Of a stretch of 64,000 nucleotides of DNA, positions 43,500 through 53,642 are shown piece by piece. The position numbers and the translations under genes are program-made. Source of the DNA: an uncultured Nostoc sp. (lineage in GTDB: Bacteria > Cyanobacteriota > Cyanobacteriia > Cyanobacteriales > Nostocaceae); NCBI RefSeq assembly GCF_937863485.1, contig NZ_CALMFY010000014.1, forward strand, positions 1-64,000, given 5' to 3'. Below the pieces are notes generated by a model, which did no database searches, was not told the origin of the DNA, and worked only from the letters and a program-made list of their open reading frames with translations. The stretch's first letter is position 1, and every line of letters begins with the position of its first letter.

Positions 43500-45185
43500 T
43501 CACATACTTGGAGAAGACCAAACTCTAACAGCCATATCTGCTAATAATTCTGCTCTTTTATTGATTTCTGTTTCGTTCCACTGTTTCAAATGTTGCAACC
43601 CTCGATTCAGACGTAGAGGACTATCTGCGAATCCACCATTCTTTTTATCCCGCTTCTCTATAAACGGGCGATCACTCAACTCAGGGTTATATCCAGTTAG
43701 AGTTAGATTACCAATAGTGTGTAGATACTTGGCTCGAATTTCTTTCCATTGTTCTCCCAAATCTGTCTGCCATTCTAAAGAAAGATTTGAATTTTGTGGC
43801 ATGATATGCTCAATACTATATTCTTCAACATTGACTAACTCTTTCCGCTCATAATTTTCTAGTTTACGAAGTAGATAGTTGCGACCACGAAAGTTGTAAA
43901 TATCCTTAACTACGAACTCTCGACGAAACTCTTCATCATCTGGAAATCTTTTATAACTCTTTTTACCAGTCAAAGCAATCTGTAAACTTTCTAAGTAGTT
44001 TTCTCGGTCAATTTCTCGACTTAAAGTGGCAAAATTCTTGTTCATATAGTTAGTAGGAATGCCACAGATAGTCCGCCGAAATACATAGCTTTCCACAAGC
44101 CTAAGAATGCTGATAAATTCTTGTCGTGCTATCTTATTTTGATTGTAATCATCATAAACTTCTATTAAAAATGGATAGGCAACATCTACCTTAAGAGTAT
44201 TAATATCTGTAATTAACTGCTTAATTTCTTGGTCAGTTTCTTCAGCAAAAGCTAACTTGACAAAATATTTAGAGTAAAGGTAAACATCCGCTAATATCTC
44301 TTTGATTAAAGTATCTTTTTTACCTTGTACATAAATCTTAAAGCTACTATAGACTTCTCTAATATTAGGAATAGTTCCTGATCTAGATTTGATAGTCAAA
44401 TAGTCCCGAATAAAGCGGTCAAATAGCTGAGAATATCCGGTTTTATCAAAGTTTTTCTCCATTGGATGCCAATAGAGGTTGTAAATTTCGTTCTGCTCCT
44501 CCGGTTGAAGTCCCATCAGTACATAGTTCCGAATCTTATCTGCTTCCGAAAGCTCAAGTCCTGTGGAATTTAGACTTTCAAATATTAATTGTGGATCATC
44601 GCGATCGCGCTCCAAAGAAATTTCTACAATCATTAACTTGCATATACCTCGGTACAGGCTATTGAGGTCAATGTCTAGTTTAGGAATTTGACTCTCAAAA
44701 TATCGGTAGTTATCAACAAGTTGCTGAGATTTATCGTTAGGTATTTCTGTATCTTCTAGCAATCGAATTAGAGTTTCTCTATCTTTCTTATTTAAAAGGA
44801 ACTTGTATCGTTCACTACCCTTTGCATGTCTATTAAAAAGATAAAAATCCTCTAGGGCTTCAGAACTAATATCAATTTCTTCATTACTTGCTCTAATAGC
44901 TTTACTTAAAACAGAAAGTAGTAATGAAAGGGTGGTTAAACGTTGCTGACCATCAATAACTAACAATTTAGGTATTACTGCTGTTAGATACACAGTATCT
45001 ACCATGTAAACTAATGAACCAATGAAATGCCCTGAAATTTCATTGTCCTTAGCAGCACGCAAAATATCATTCCATAGCTGCTGGCATTGGGTAATTGTCC
45101 AACTATAAGGACGCTGATAGATAGGGATGATTAATTGTTTATTGCCTTCTAAGAAGTTGAGAAACTTGGTTTGAGTAGCTTTCAT
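43500..45185 (-). CDS. DUF262/DUF1524 (GmrSD-type) nuclease-like protein
   Basis: 561 residues from ATG. The N-terminal DUF262 (GmrS/ParB-like) part has IPIYQRPYSW (20-29) and VIDGQQRLTTLSLL (76-89), the nucleotide-binding DGQQR motif. The C-terminal DUF1524 (GmrD, HNH-like) part has EHIMPQ (459-464) and HTIGNLTLTGYN (from His489), with the catalytic His and Asn. GmrSD enzymes are type IV restriction systems that cut modified phage DNA, and single-chain fusions like this are known. Motifs look intact, so an antiphage role is a fair inference. A broken gene lies just upstream on the same strand, ending 12 bases before this start. Confidence 0.88.
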   Translation of the reverse strand: MKATQTKFLNFLEGNKQLIIPIYQRPYSWTITQCQQLWNDILRAAKDNEISGHFIGSLVYMVDTVYLTAVIPKLLVIDGQQRLTTLSLLLSVLSKAIRASNEEIDISSEALEDFYLFNRHAKGSERYKFLLNKKDRETLIRLLEDTEIPNDKSQQLVDNYRYFESQIPKLDIDLNSLYRGICKLMIVEISLERDRDDPQLIFESLNSTGLELSEADKIRNYVLMGLQPEEQNEIYNLYWHPMEKNFDKTGYSQLFDRFIRDYLTIKSRSGTIPNIREVYSSFKIYVQGKKDTLIKEILADVYLYSKYFVKLAFAEETDQEIKQLITDINTLKVDVAYPFLIEVYDDYNQNKIARQEFISILRLVESYVFRRTICGIPTNYMNKNFATLSREIDRENYLESLQIALTGKKSYKRFPDDEEFRREFVVKDIYNFRGRNYLLRKLENYERKELVNVEEYSIEHIMPQNSNLSLEWQTDLGEQWKEIRAKYLHTIGNLTLTGYNPELSDRPFIEKRDKKNGGFADSPLRLNRGLQHLKQWNETEINKRAELLADMAVRVWSSPSM

Positions 45186-45197
45186 GGTTTTAGTATT

Positions 45198-45544
45198 TTA
45201 TGGGAAAACTGTAGGTATCAAAGCTTCAACACAAACCGCTCTTACGTAATCAGCTAGACTGGATTTAACTGTGTCATCGTTAGCAGTGGTAAGAAGCTGT
45301 CTGATGTCCTAGTTCAAGTATTCCCACCAATCAGTTATTGATAACTTTCCTCGCAAAAATTTTATATCAATGTCAACATCTGACTCAGTTTTCCTCACTA
45401 GAAATGTTATACTTCTGCTGCATTTCCCGTTTAAATTCCTCAACAAAACGTGTTTGACACGCGTTTATGTGCTTCACTACCTTTATGGTTAGTAATATCT
45501 GATACATTGAATTTATAACCATCAGCGATCTCATACCTATCCAT
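45198..45544 (-). pseudogene. Broken gene upstream of the DUF262 protein
   Basis: Coding-like sequence spread over three frames. The first piece starts at ATG 45544 (MDRYEIADGYKFNVSDITNH, then KGSEAHKR). After a shift it reads QTRFVEEFKREMQQKYNISS, and after a second shift ESDVDIDIKFLRGKLSITDW then WEYLN and a TAG stop. It continues DIRQLLTTANDDTVKSSLAD and ends ALIPTVFP at 45198. The original protein was at least ~115 residues and was probably transcribed with the DUF262 gene. I do not recognise the family. The SDVDIDIK stretch recalls nucleotidyltransferases, but this is weak. Confidence 0.6.
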
Positions 45545-45629
45545 CAGGACAATTAATCACGGGATCGCTTGCTGTATTCTTCACAGTTTGTTACAAAAGT
45601 ACAAAGAACTTCTAGAGACCTAAAACCAC

Positions 45630-46424
45630 ATGTTCGGCGGACTTACTGGTTTACAAAATCCTAAAGGCACAGATTGGGGAGAGCGGATGCTCAACACAGT
45701 CGCCAGCCAAACGATTCGCCACCTGTTTACCCAAAGCGAGTCAGTAGAAGTTTTTGTGCGCTGCTATCCCTCCAGCAAACTGTTGCAAGGCAGCATTGAT
45801 AGCTTCAAAATGAGCGGTAGTGGCTTGGTGATTCGGAGAGATTTTGCGGTAGAGGAGATGTCTTTTGAAACCGATGCGGTTGCCATTGACTTCAGCTCGG
45901 TTTTAAGTGGCAAACTCAGTCTCAAGCAACCCACTCAAGCGATCGCTCAAGTAATTCTATCAGAAGCAGGCATCAACCAAGCCTTTAATGCGGAACTGGT
46001 GAAAAAGCGCCTGCTTAATCTATCCGTACCATCCCTGACGGCATTATCTGGTGGTGAACCAGTCTCCTTTACGGAAGTTCAGGTACAGCTATTACCTGAA
46101 AATCGCTTACAGCTCGTAGCAAAAGCAGATTTAAACAATGGTGAACTTGTACCCCTGAGCATGATTCTAACTATAGGCATTGAAAGGCGGCGGCGAGTTT
46201 CTTTCAAAGATCCGAAAATTGAACTTGACCAAGTGCCAGAAGCCCAGCGGGAAATCTCGCAAACCTTGAGCGTGGCACTGGTAGAAATTTTGGATAATAT
46301 GGTTGATTTGGATCGCTTTGACCTCGATGGAGTGAAAATGCGGCTCAACCGATTAGAAACTGAAGGTCAAAAACTTATTTTCAGTGGATATGCTGAAATT
46401 GAGCGTATTCCAAATAGCGCTTGA
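45630..46424 (+). CDS. DUF2993 (LmeA-like) protein
   Basis: 264 residues from ATG. It carries the DUF2993 pattern: SVEVFVRCYPSSKLLQGSID, SGLVIRRDFAVEEMSFETDA, and an amphipathic beta-rich body through FSGYAEIERI. DUF2993/LmeA proteins are thought to bind lipids or lipoglycans and are widespread in cyanobacteria and actinobacteria. No signal peptide is evident, and the N-terminal 30 residues are extra. A perfect 11-bp hairpin follows the gene, between it and the convergent ugd gene. Confidence 0.85.
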   Translation: MFGGLTGLQNPKGTDWGERMLNTVASQTIRHLFTQSESVEVFVRCYPSSKLLQGSIDSFKMSGSGLVIRRDFAVEEMSFETDAVAIDFSSVLSGKLSLKQPTQAIAQVILSEAGINQAFNAELVKKRLLNLSVPSLTALSGGEPVSFTEVQVQLLPENRLQLVAKADLNNGELVPLSMILTIGIERRRRVSFKDPKIELDQVPEAQREISQTLSVALVEILDNMVDLDRFDLDGVKMRLNRLETEGQKLIFSGYAEIERIPNSA

Positions 46425-46523
46425 TATGAAACTTTTAGGTAAACAAGGTAAGTAAAGTTTTTTTAACGTCAGTTCGACGAACCTCTCCCTGCCTTCTTTG
46501 GGCGAAGCTCTAAAACAAAATTA

Positions 46524-46553
46524 AATACCGCCTAAAATGATCTAGGCGGTATT
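46524..46553. terminator. Bidirectional hairpin terminator
   Basis: AATACCGCCTA (46524-46534) pairs perfectly with TAGGCGGTATT (46543-46553) around an 8-base loop. It lies between the convergent DUF2993 and ugd genes, 100 bases past each stop. Confidence 0.7.
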
Positions 46554-46657
46554 GTAAATAAATTCTTGGGTTTTTAAGAGAGTTAGAGTCAGCAGTTATG
46601 GATTATAGGTTGTAAGTAATTCTTATCCATCATTGATCACTCATAACTCCTAACTAT

Positions 46658-48049
46658 CTATCTTCCCACGCCTACATATTGGAATCCAGCCCGGATCATT
46701 ACTTCAGGGTCGAGGAAGTTACGACCATCGATGATAACGGGGTGAGCCATCAATTTTGCCATCTTCACATAATCCAGAGTGCTGAACTGCTGCCATTCGG
46801 TGACGAGTACTAAAGCATCGCAGCCGTCAGCTAGTCTTTCGGCATCGGTTTCTACTAGTACACCGGAAAGCCCATGACGTAGACCTGTTTGGGAAACAAT
46901 GGGGTCATAGGCTTTGACTTTGGCTCCTAGTCGGTTTAGCTGCTCAATCAGGTTGAGTGCTGGGGCGTCGCGCAAGTCGTCGGTATCTGGCTTGAAGGTC
47001 AGTCCGAGTAGTCCGACTGTTTTGCCTTTGAGAATTTTCAGAACATGTTGGAGTTTCTCCAGAGCAATCAACCGCTGACGTTCGTTGACACTGACAGCGG
47101 ATTTCAGTAGCTGGGCTTCATAACCATAGTCATCAGCAGTGTGAATCAGGGCGGAGACATCTTTGGGAAAGCAAGAACCGCCCCAACCAATACCAGCTTG
47201 TAAAAACTTGTTACCAATGCGGGAGTCTAGACCAATACCTTTAGCTACTTGGGTAACATCAGCACCGACGCGATCGCAAATATTAGCAACTTCGTTAATA
47301 AAACTAATCTTAGTGGCTAAAAAGGCATTAGCGGCGTATTTGATCATCTCCGCCGAACTCAGGTCTGTTGCCAAAATTGGCACAGGGGGTAAAGATTGAT
47401 CCTCAGCATACTTGCGTTCCACAATTGGGGCATACAGTTGTTGCATCAAGGCTACTGCCCTTTGACTATTGCCTCCTAGTACAATGCGATCGGGGTTGAA
47501 GGTGTCGTGAACTGCCGAACCTTCGCGCAAAAACTCTGGATTGCTGATCACATCAAACTGGGCTGCAACCTCAGGTAATTTCTCATCACTCGACACCCCA
47601 CCTGCGGTTATTAGTGTTTTCTGCCGTTCAGCGGTACCATCTAGAACAAGCATCCGCACCCAGTCACCTGAGCCAATGGGGACTGTAGATTTATTTACTA
47701 TGACTTTATAACCACCGTTGAGATTTTCCCCAATCCCACGGGCTACAGCTTCAACATAACGAGTATCACTTTCACCAGTGGGTAAAGGTGGTGTTCCCAC
47801 AGCAATAAACAGAATTTCTCCGTGGGTAACTCCAGCAGCGAGATCACTAGTAAAATGAATCTTCTCTGTTTGAATGGCGGACTGCATAATTTCTGAGAGT
47901 CCCGGCTCAAAAATTGGGGACTGTCCAGACTTCATTAACTTAACTTTTTCTTCGTTGTTGTCTACGCAAATTACATCATGTCCAATATGAGCCAAGCAAG
48001 CACCAGTAACTAAACCAACGTAACCAGTACCAATCACGCAAACACGCAT
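46658..48049 (-). CDS. ugd: UDP-glucose 6-dehydrogenase
   Basis: 463 residues from ATG. It oxidises UDP-glucose to UDP-glucuronate with two NAD. The Rossmann motif is MRVCVIGTGYVGLVTGACLA, the catalytic Cys293 lies in GWGGSCFPKD, and the C-terminal domain has GLTFKPDTDDLRDAPALNLI. About 20 extra residues around 135-165 (MLVDGTAERQ-type loop) make it slightly longer than usual. The UDP-glucuronate decarboxylase gene lies 137 bases upstream on the same strand and uses its product, so the pair supplies UDP-xylose for surface polysaccharide. Confidence 0.95.
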   Translation of the reverse strand: MRVCVIGTGYVGLVTGACLAHIGHDVICVDNNEEKVKLMKSGQSPIFEPGLSEIMQSAIQTEKIHFTSDLAAGVTHGEILFIAVGTPPLPTGESDTRYVEAVARGIGENLNGGYKVIVNKSTVPIGSGDWVRMLVLDGTAERQKTLITAGGVSSDEKLPEVAAQFDVISNPEFLREGSAVHDTFNPDRIVLGGNSQRAVALMQQLYAPIVERKYAEDQSLPPVPILATDLSSAEMIKYAANAFLATKISFINEVANICDRVGADVTQVAKGIGLDSRIGNKFLQAGIGWGGSCFPKDVSALIHTADDYGYEAQLLKSAVSVNERQRLIALEKLQHVLKILKGKTVGLLGLTFKPDTDDLRDAPALNLIEQLNRLGAKVKAYDPIVSQTGLRHGLSGVLVETDAERLADGCDALVLVTEWQQFSTLDYVKMAKLMAHPVIIDGRNFLDPEVMIRAGFQYVGVGR

Positions 48050-48186
48050 TTTTTAACTCCTCACTTTTTTGGGATTAGTCTTTAAAAAGAAGTTCTCAGA
48101 CACTTATACACTGCCAGGATCAGCCACTAAGGATATTAGTTATCGAGAGCGAACCTGTATGAAAATTCAGAGCGACGCTAGGCGCT

Positions 48187-49137
48187 TTAAATAGTTGAAT
48201 TACTGACATCGCTTTGAATGCGATCGCGAAAATCTTCTATTGTTAGTTTTAACCCGTCTTGCAGAGGAATTGTAGGTTCCCAATTTAACCAAGTTTTTGC
48301 CTTTGTGATATCAGGCTGGCGACGCCGGGGATCGTCCGAAGGTAGCGTCTCGAACTTAATCTGTGCGTCCGGGTTGATCATATTTTGCACTGCTTGTGCT
48401 AATTGTAAAATCGTGTATTCACCAGGATTGCCCAAATTTACTGGGCCAATGTACTCGCCATTCATCAGGCGGATGAATCCTTCCACTAAATCGGAAACGT
48501 AGCAGAAACTACGAGTTTGCGAACCATCACCGTACACGGTTAAAGGATTACCTCGCAAGGCTTGAACTATAAAGTTGCTCACCACCCGACCATCGTTTTC
48601 TAACATTCTCGGTCCGTAGGTATTGAAAATCCGAGCAACTCGAATATCAACTTTATTTTGCCTGTAGTAATCAAATGCTAAAGTCTCAGCAATTCTTTTG
48701 CCTTCGTCGTAGCATGAACGTATCCCAATGGGATTGACGCTACCCCTGTACTCTTCGGGTTGGGGATGAACTTCTGGATCTCCGTATACTTCACTAGTTG
48801 AAGCCAAGAAAAATCTAGCTTTCACACGTTTAGCCAGCCCCAACATATTCAGTGTTCCCATCACGTTAGTTTTAACAGTTTTAACTGGGTTGTACTGGTA
48901 ATGTACTGGAGAAGCAGGACAAGCTAAATGATAAATTTGATCCACTTCTAACCGAATTGGTTCGGTAATATCATGGCGGATCAGTTCAAAGTACGGATGA
49001 CCTAACCATTTAAGAATGTTGCGTTTGTGACCAGTGTAAAAATTATCCAAGCATATTAATTCATGCCCATCAGTCATTAGTCGGTCGATGAGATGGGAAC
49101 CTATAAACCCAGCACCGCCCGTCACCAAAATTCTCAT
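48187..49137 (-). CDS. UDP-glucuronate decarboxylase (UDP-xylose synthase)
   Basis: 316 residues from ATG. An extended SDR with the NAD motif [11 protein letters not shown] (7-17), a Thr/Ser-rich STSEVYGDP loop, and the catalytic pair Tyr143-Lys147 in SCYDEGKR. The RSCYDEGKR signature and the [11 protein letters not shown] segment distinguish UDP-xylose synthases from plain epimerases. It converts UDP-glucuronate to UDP-xylose and precedes ugd in a likely two-gene operon. The product feeds glycan or exopolysaccharide synthesis; no glycosyltransferase is adjacent. Confidence 0.93.
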   Translation of the reverse strand: MRILVTGGAGFIGSHLIDRLMTDGHELICLDNFYTGHKRNILKWLGHPYFELIRHDITEPIRLEVDQIYHLACPASPVHYQYNPVKTVKTNVMGTLNMLGLAKRVKARFFLASTSEVYGDPEVHPQPEEYRGSVNPIGIRSCYDEGKRIAETLAFDYYRQNKVDIRVARIFNTYGPRMLENDGRVVSNFIVQALRGNPLTVYGDGSQTRSFCYVSDLVEGFIRLMNGEYIGPVNLGNPGEYTILQLAQAVQNMINPDAQIKFETLPSDDPRRRQPDITKAKTWLNWEPTIPLQDGLKLTIEDFRDRIQSDVSNSTI

Positions 49138-49854
49138 AGTTTCCCAGTTACTTACAAATATTTTCAGTAGCTATTGCACTTACTTTTAGATTACCCAGCT
49201 TGAGGACAAAAATACAAAACGAAAAAAAGAACAAGGTTCAATCAAAAAGTGTTGTTGAACTTACTTAGGTTATAGATTTGTGATATTTTTACCTGCTTCC
49301 TTAGGAATTTAACTAGCAAAATAACAAACTTAGTCTCAAAATTGTCAGTCTTCCACCTAAAGTTCATCAAATCTTCAATAATATAAAGTGTTTTTACGGT
49401 TATTACTGTTCTCACTTGGATGCAAAGCAGCAGAGAGTAAGTTGACCAGAAATGTGCAGTTGTACATCCCTATAGTCGATTCATTTTTTGTAAAGATTTT
49501 TGTGAATGTGATGCCCCCGGTGATCACTGAGCGGCTGGTGAGCATCTCGACAACTCTTAGAGACGCTACGCGTAGCAAGATCCCCGTAGGGGTACGCTAT
49601 CGGTATCGCAGCCCAAGTCGTCCCCCTGTCTTTTTGTTTCCCTATCCTCTTGTTGACTGTGCCAATTTTAGATTTTAGATTTTAGATTCAAGAATTAAAA
49701 ATTATTTCGGTTCATGCCCTGACATTGTGTGGGCGGAACAATTCCATTATTCCATTATCCAAAATTCGGCTTGCCCCACACCCAATCTTGCTGGGGTGAA
49801 TCCAAATTCCATTATTCTATTATCCAAAATTGATAGAGTGAACTCTGGCTCGTA
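49138..49854. other. Repeat-rich intergenic stretch
   Basis: About 700 bases. Left part (to ~49420) is AT-rich and upstream of the UDP-xylose synthase gene. It then holds a family B repeat (49573-49595), a TTTTAGA heptamer run (49666-49688) and ATTCCATTATCCAAAATT-type repeated words near 49743-49764 and 49807-49829. No gene accepted. Confidence 0.65.
49573..49688. repeat. Family B unit and TTTTAGA heptamer run
   Basis: TAGCAAGATCCCCGTAGGGG at 49573-49592 is a family B unit, in the same orientation as 10335-10361. Three TTTTAGA heptamers lie at 49666-49688. Confidence 0.8.
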
Positions 49855-51993
49855 TCATACAGCAGATGTAATGCTGGTAACCGGGTTAGACATAACTATA
49901 TTTGTGGTTTGAGTGCTTTGCGGTTCTCCAAGCATGATAATGGAGCAGGTGAGTTGTCTGGCTAACTGGGTTGTGACATCGCTAATAGCTAACCCTCCAG
50001 GGCTGGTACGATTACGTATAAAAGGTAAAACGACTAAATCATATAATCGTGCTGCCTGCAAAATTGCTTGGGCAACATTTTCATGAGCGATAATTTGAAT
50101 TTCTGGGGTATTGGTCAAAGCTAATTTAGATACCAATAGGGAGAGATGCGATCGCCTCCAAGCAATTTTACTGGAACTAGTGCGGCGATCGCACACATTC
50201 AGCACAGTAATGTGGCTCTGATTTGCCTCTGCCAGCATCTGGGCAAATTGCACAGGCTGTAATGTAGGTGCTGTTAAGTTTTCTACTGGTACTAAGATGC
50301 GCTGAATTTTTTTCGGTGATTCTACTAGACGTGTCACCGCTACTGGACAATGGGATGCCCAAAGCACACCATCAATCACATTCCCAAATAAACGCGCTCG
50401 CAATCCAGTCCGTTTACCCCAACCCATAACAATTAAATTAGCATTTTGTTCACGAGCAGCTCTGCTAATTCCCTGAGCAAAGGCATCATCAATTCGCAGC
50501 AGTGGTTCTGCAGCTACACCCAATACTCGACTTTGGGCCGTGGCTTTGGTCAATAACCGCTCACTCCGTTGTAGAGAGGCTTCTAACTGCGGTGCATCCA
50601 TCTGAGCAGCAGCAGCAGCGATCGCTAGTGGTACAATTTTGCCCTGAGACTGACGCGCTAATAATGCCGCCATTTCAATCAAATACTGCTCGGTCTGAGG
50701 ATTATAAACAGGTACGACTATAGTAAAGGCACTGTCTGTTTCTGGTGCGTTTTGGTCAGGTAGGGGTGGTGCTGGATCTTCGGCTGGCGAGGAATTCAAA
50801 CCAACAGCTATTCTACTAGTTATCAACGGCCCCAAGGTTGATGTGACAAGCATTAAGACAATGACACTGTGTAATACTTCTAATGGCAGCAACTCAGCTC
50901 GGTATCCCACTAACGTTGCTGCTAATGTTGTAGCAACCTGGGGAAGTGATAGCGACCAGATAGTTAGCATTTCTTGCCACTTATAGCGGTAAACCAGTTT
51001 TGCGAACAAAGCTGCAATTAATTTACTGACAATCAAACCGACTATCATCAACAGCGTTAACTTGAGCGTGTTCAGGTTGTTCACAGAGGCAGGTAGATTG
51101 ATCAGTAAGCCAAGGTCAACAAAGAAAATGGGAATAAATAGCACACTGCCAATAAATACCACCTTTTCTTTGACTGGGCCTTCACCCACAGCTTCATTCA
51201 CCGCCAAACCCGCTAAAAAAGCACCAACAATTTTTTCTACTCCAATCAATTGAGCGCCCACAGCCGCCAGAAACACAGAAAGCAACACAAACAAAAACTT
51301 GTTTCCTTCGTCGTCTCCAGACCGTTTGAAAAATTCTTTGCCTGCCCAATCAAAGCCTGTGACAACGGCAACAGAGTAAATAGTTAACCAACCCGACAAG
51401 GTGAGTAGTTTAGCAAAGCTGAATGCTCCAGCATGAGTGATGCCTACACAAACAGCCAATATCAGCATTGCACCAATATCTGTAAAAATCTTAGCTCCAA
51501 TGGTGACAGTAACAGCTTCATTGTTTACCACTCCCAAACGGCTGATTATGGGATATGCCAAAAGGGTATAGGAAGCGAATAAAGAGCCAATTAAGATTGA
51601 AGTATTCCAGCCAGAGCCTAAAATTAGCCCTACTAAGGTTCCCATCACTACGGGTACACTGAAAGTCAAGCTAGCAAACCCAAAGGCACGACTTTTTCGG
51701 CGGCGGAACTGTTCTAGATCAACTTCTAACCCTGTGACAAACAGCAAGTAAATTAACCCAATGTCTGATAGCAGGTTAATCAGCGGCGAGTCAGACTGAA
51801 ATAGATTCCAGCCTGAGGGCCCAAGTACTAGCCCTGAGAAAACCAAACCCACTAATCCTGGTAATCTTAGCCGCTCAAACATGATGGGTATAACTAAGAT
51901 GACCACCAGCAAAATAGCAAAGGGAACAATTGGTTCCTTGCCAAGAACTTGGGAAGTTGGTTCCAGAACAAGAACTTGTGATATGAGTTCCAT
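49855..51993 (-). CDS. CPA2-type cation/proton antiporter with C-terminal Usp domains
   Basis: 712 residues from ATG. The first ~405 residues form a multi-helix transporter of the KefB/NapA type (LVFSGLVLGPSGWNLFQSDS; GLIYLLFVTGLEVDLEQFRR). The C-terminal ~290 residues hold two universal-stress-protein-like modules (FTIVVPVYNPQTEQYLIEMA; ANLIVMGWGKRTG; RILVPVENLTAPTLQ). Such fusions exchange Na+ or K+ for protons and may be gated by nucleotide binding to the Usp part. It lacks the KTN domain of Kef channels. Location is the cytoplasmic or thylakoid membrane. The ion is not determined. It stands alone. Confidence 0.92.
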   Translation of the reverse strand: MELISQVLVLEPTSQVLGKEPIVPFAILLVVILVIPIMFERLRLPGLVGLVFSGLVLGPSGWNLFQSDSPLINLLSDIGLIYLLFVTGLEVDLEQFRRRKSRAFGFASLTFSVPVVMGTLVGLILGSGWNTSILIGSLFASYTLLAYPIISRLGVVNNEAVTVTIGAKIFTDIGAMLILAVCVGITHAGAFSFAKLLTLSGWLTIYSVAVVTGFDWAGKEFFKRSGDDEGNKFLFVLLSVFLAAVGAQLIGVEKIVGAFLAGLAVNEAVGEGPVKEKVVFIGSVLFIPIFFVDLGLLINLPASVNNLNTLKLTLLMIVGLIVSKLIAALFAKLVYRYKWQEMLTIWSLSLPQVATTLAATLVGYRAELLPLEVLHSVIVLMLVTSTLGPLITSRIAVGLNSSPAEDPAPPLPDQNAPETDSAFTIVVPVYNPQTEQYLIEMAALLARQSQGKIVPLAIAAAAAQMDAPQLEASLQRSERLLTKATAQSRVLGVAAEPLLRIDDAFAQGISRAAREQNANLIVMGWGKRTGLRARLFGNVIDGVLWASHCPVAVTRLVESPKKIQRILVPVENLTAPTLQPVQFAQMLAEANQSHITVLNVCDRRTSSSKIAWRRSHLSLLVSKLALTNTPEIQIIAHENVAQAILQAARLYDLVVLPFIRNRTSPGGLAISDVTTQLARQLTCSIIMLGEPQSTQTTNIVMSNPVTSITSAV

Positions 51994-52134
51994 AGGTAGG
52001 AATTGAAGGGGCTATGGTAAAACTGCGATTACCTTGGGGCTGATCGCCTGAGCGATATAAATGTAGAAGCCACCTGACGAAAAATCAAAAATATTAACTT
52101 ACACTAACTAGGCAATTATTTAAGAACTAACTAT

Positions 52135-52791
52135 CTACGGATGGATTTGACTCAAAATGAACCGCAAGCGATCATAGTCGTCTTTTAGTAGCACGCTCAG
52201 GCTACGTCCAGCTTTAATTAACCATTCTCGGTCAGCTTTGCGTAACTGGTATACATCTCGAATGGCAGCTGCGCTCAAAGACTCTACTGGCGCACTGTTT
52301 ATAGAAAGCAGTGTCCGCAAAAAATCTAGTTCTTCAGTAAATTTAATGATTGCTTCTGGTTCGCACCGATAAACAGCTTGATGAATTTGCGGGGGACGGG
52401 GTGGTAGATACTGATATATTCTTTGGTTATAACCTCGATTTTGGGAAGACTGCTCAAATCCCACGATCGCAGCCCGGAATTCAGTTCTGAGCATGGCAAA
52501 TATTTGGGGTTGTTCCTCGCGTAAGTCTTGCAATGACAATCCCAAAGCTCTAGCCCGGTGTACGGAATCTATAGGCATGGTTGTGGCATAATACACCACA
52601 GCATAAACTTGATTGCCAGATTCTTCATCTACAGAACAGACCCAACTACCAAAAGGTGGCATGGAGGGAAAGCTCAAATCTTCCGGTTCCAAACACTGGG
52701 CCAAAAATTCGGTACTATTAGTCTCAATCACCTCCGCAATGTGGTTGGGATGGCGATCGCCAGTAGCAAACTGTGGTAGGGGAAGGCGCAT
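52135..52791 (-). CDS. HAS-barrel domain protein
   Basis: 218 residues from ATG. It opens RLPLPQFATGDRHPNHIAEV and contains PPFGSWVCSVDE, then a C-terminal helical part with LRKADREWLIKAGRSLSVLL and KDDYDRLRFILSQI. The N-terminal strand-rich part corresponds to the HAS barrel seen at the start of HerA-type ATPases, here without an ATPase domain. The family is conserved in cyanobacteria with unknown function. It precedes nothing on the same operon. ndhS lies 151 bases further upstream on the same strand. Confidence 0.8.
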   Translation of the reverse strand: MRLPLPQFATGDRHPNHIAEVIETNSTEFLAQCLEPEDLSFPSMPPFGSWVCSVDEESGNQVYAVVYYATTMPIDSVHRARALGLSLQDLREEQPQIFAMLRTEFRAAIVGFEQSSQNRGYNQRIYQYLPPRPPQIHQAVYRCEPEAIIKFTEELDFLRTLLSINSAPVESLSAAAIRDVYQLRKADREWLIKAGRSLSVLLKDDYDRLRFILSQIHP

Positions 52792-52859
52792 GGGAGTGCT
52801 GTTGCGGATAGCTGTTGTTGAGCCAGTGCTGTTAGTGGATAGCTATGGTTGAGCCAGTG

Positions 52860-52935
52860 CTGAGTGCTGAGTTAGAAGTTATGAGTGATGAGTTGAGGAA
52901 TCATAACTCCTAACTCCTAACTAATCTCACTCCTA
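52860..52935. repeat. Heptamer-type inverted repeats
   Basis: CTGAGTTAGAAGTTATGAGT at the left and CATAACTCCTAACTCC plus ACTCCTAACTAATC at the right can fold together. They are the AGTTAGG repeat family in both orientations and fill the gap between ndhS and the HAS-barrel gene. Confidence 0.65.
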
Positions 52936-52942
52936 ACTAATC

Positions 52943-53140
52943 TTATTTGGCTTTTTTACGTCCGGCTGTGGTCTCTACGAGTGACAATTCGCTCAGGCGG
53001 AAGGTAACTAATTTATCCCAGTTCCCACCTTCAAATAATACGGCTACTTTGCCATCACTCACCCGTTGCACGAGTCCTTCGTAGCGGTAATAGGTATCTG
53101 CACGATTGTTGACGCGAACAGTTGCTCCAGGCAGAATCAT
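52943..53140 (-). CDS. ndhS: NAD(P)H dehydrogenase-1 subunit NdhS
   Basis: 65 residues from [23 protein letters not shown] and [20 protein letters not shown] are the signature of NdhS (CRR31/DUF3252), the SH3-like subunit that helps dock ferredoxin onto photosynthetic complex I. It works at the thylakoid membrane in cyclic electron flow. The full family length is present. The basic tail GRKKAK is normal. No other ndh gene is adjacent. Confidence 0.93.
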   Translation of the reverse strand: MILPGATVRVNNRADTYYRYEGLVQRVSDGKVAVLFEGGNWDKLVTFRLSELSLVETTAGRKKAK

Positions 53141-53243
53141 GTTTTTAGCCTCGCTTGTTTCCTGTTATATAGCTTAATACTTTTGACAGTCCCCAGCCTA
53201 AATGCTTGTCGTTACCCATCTCTTTTTAATCTCTGGCTTCGTT

Positions 53244-53463
53244 GCCAACCCGTCTTGGAATAAATAAATTCCTCTTGCTTATAGGTTAAGTCCTTTCAAA
53301 AAGACTAAATACAAGGTTTTAAGTCATGTAGATGGTTAAACTCTGTGTGTTAGGGAAAATTTTAGTCCACTTAAATGGACAGTAGTTCTGAGCCGCTGAA
53401 CTTAAATTCTGGGCGGGATGTGGATCAGTGCAATATTTTAACTGTTATAAAAATGTGGCTAAT
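53244..53463. mobile_element. MITE-like element, copy 2
   Basis: A diverged partner of 10646-10859. Shared blocks in order are AACCCGTCTTG, AGACTAAATACAAGGTTTTA, TTTTAGTCCA, GGGCGGGATG, ACTGTTATAAAAATGTGG. An internal GTCCACTTAAATGGAC palindrome at 53364-53379 is better kept here than in copy 1. No coding capacity. Confidence 0.5.
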
Positions 53464-53642
53464 GGCTAACGCACCATCCCAGATTTTCGGTTTATCCAAG
53501 GAAAGCGATCGCTAATTAGTGTTATGCCGTAGGGTAAGGCACTATCCCAGATTTTCGGTGCGTTAGGACTAATGTCCATAATGCACCCTACGAGATTCAA
53601 GCCAATGTGGATGAGGTTTTCCGACTTGTGTGTACACGGTAG

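Noticed and set aside
43500-45185. Complete multi-gene defence island
   Set aside because: Only the GmrSD-like gene is intact. Neighbours are a peroxidase, a DUF2993 protein and a pseudogene, so no island can be supported.
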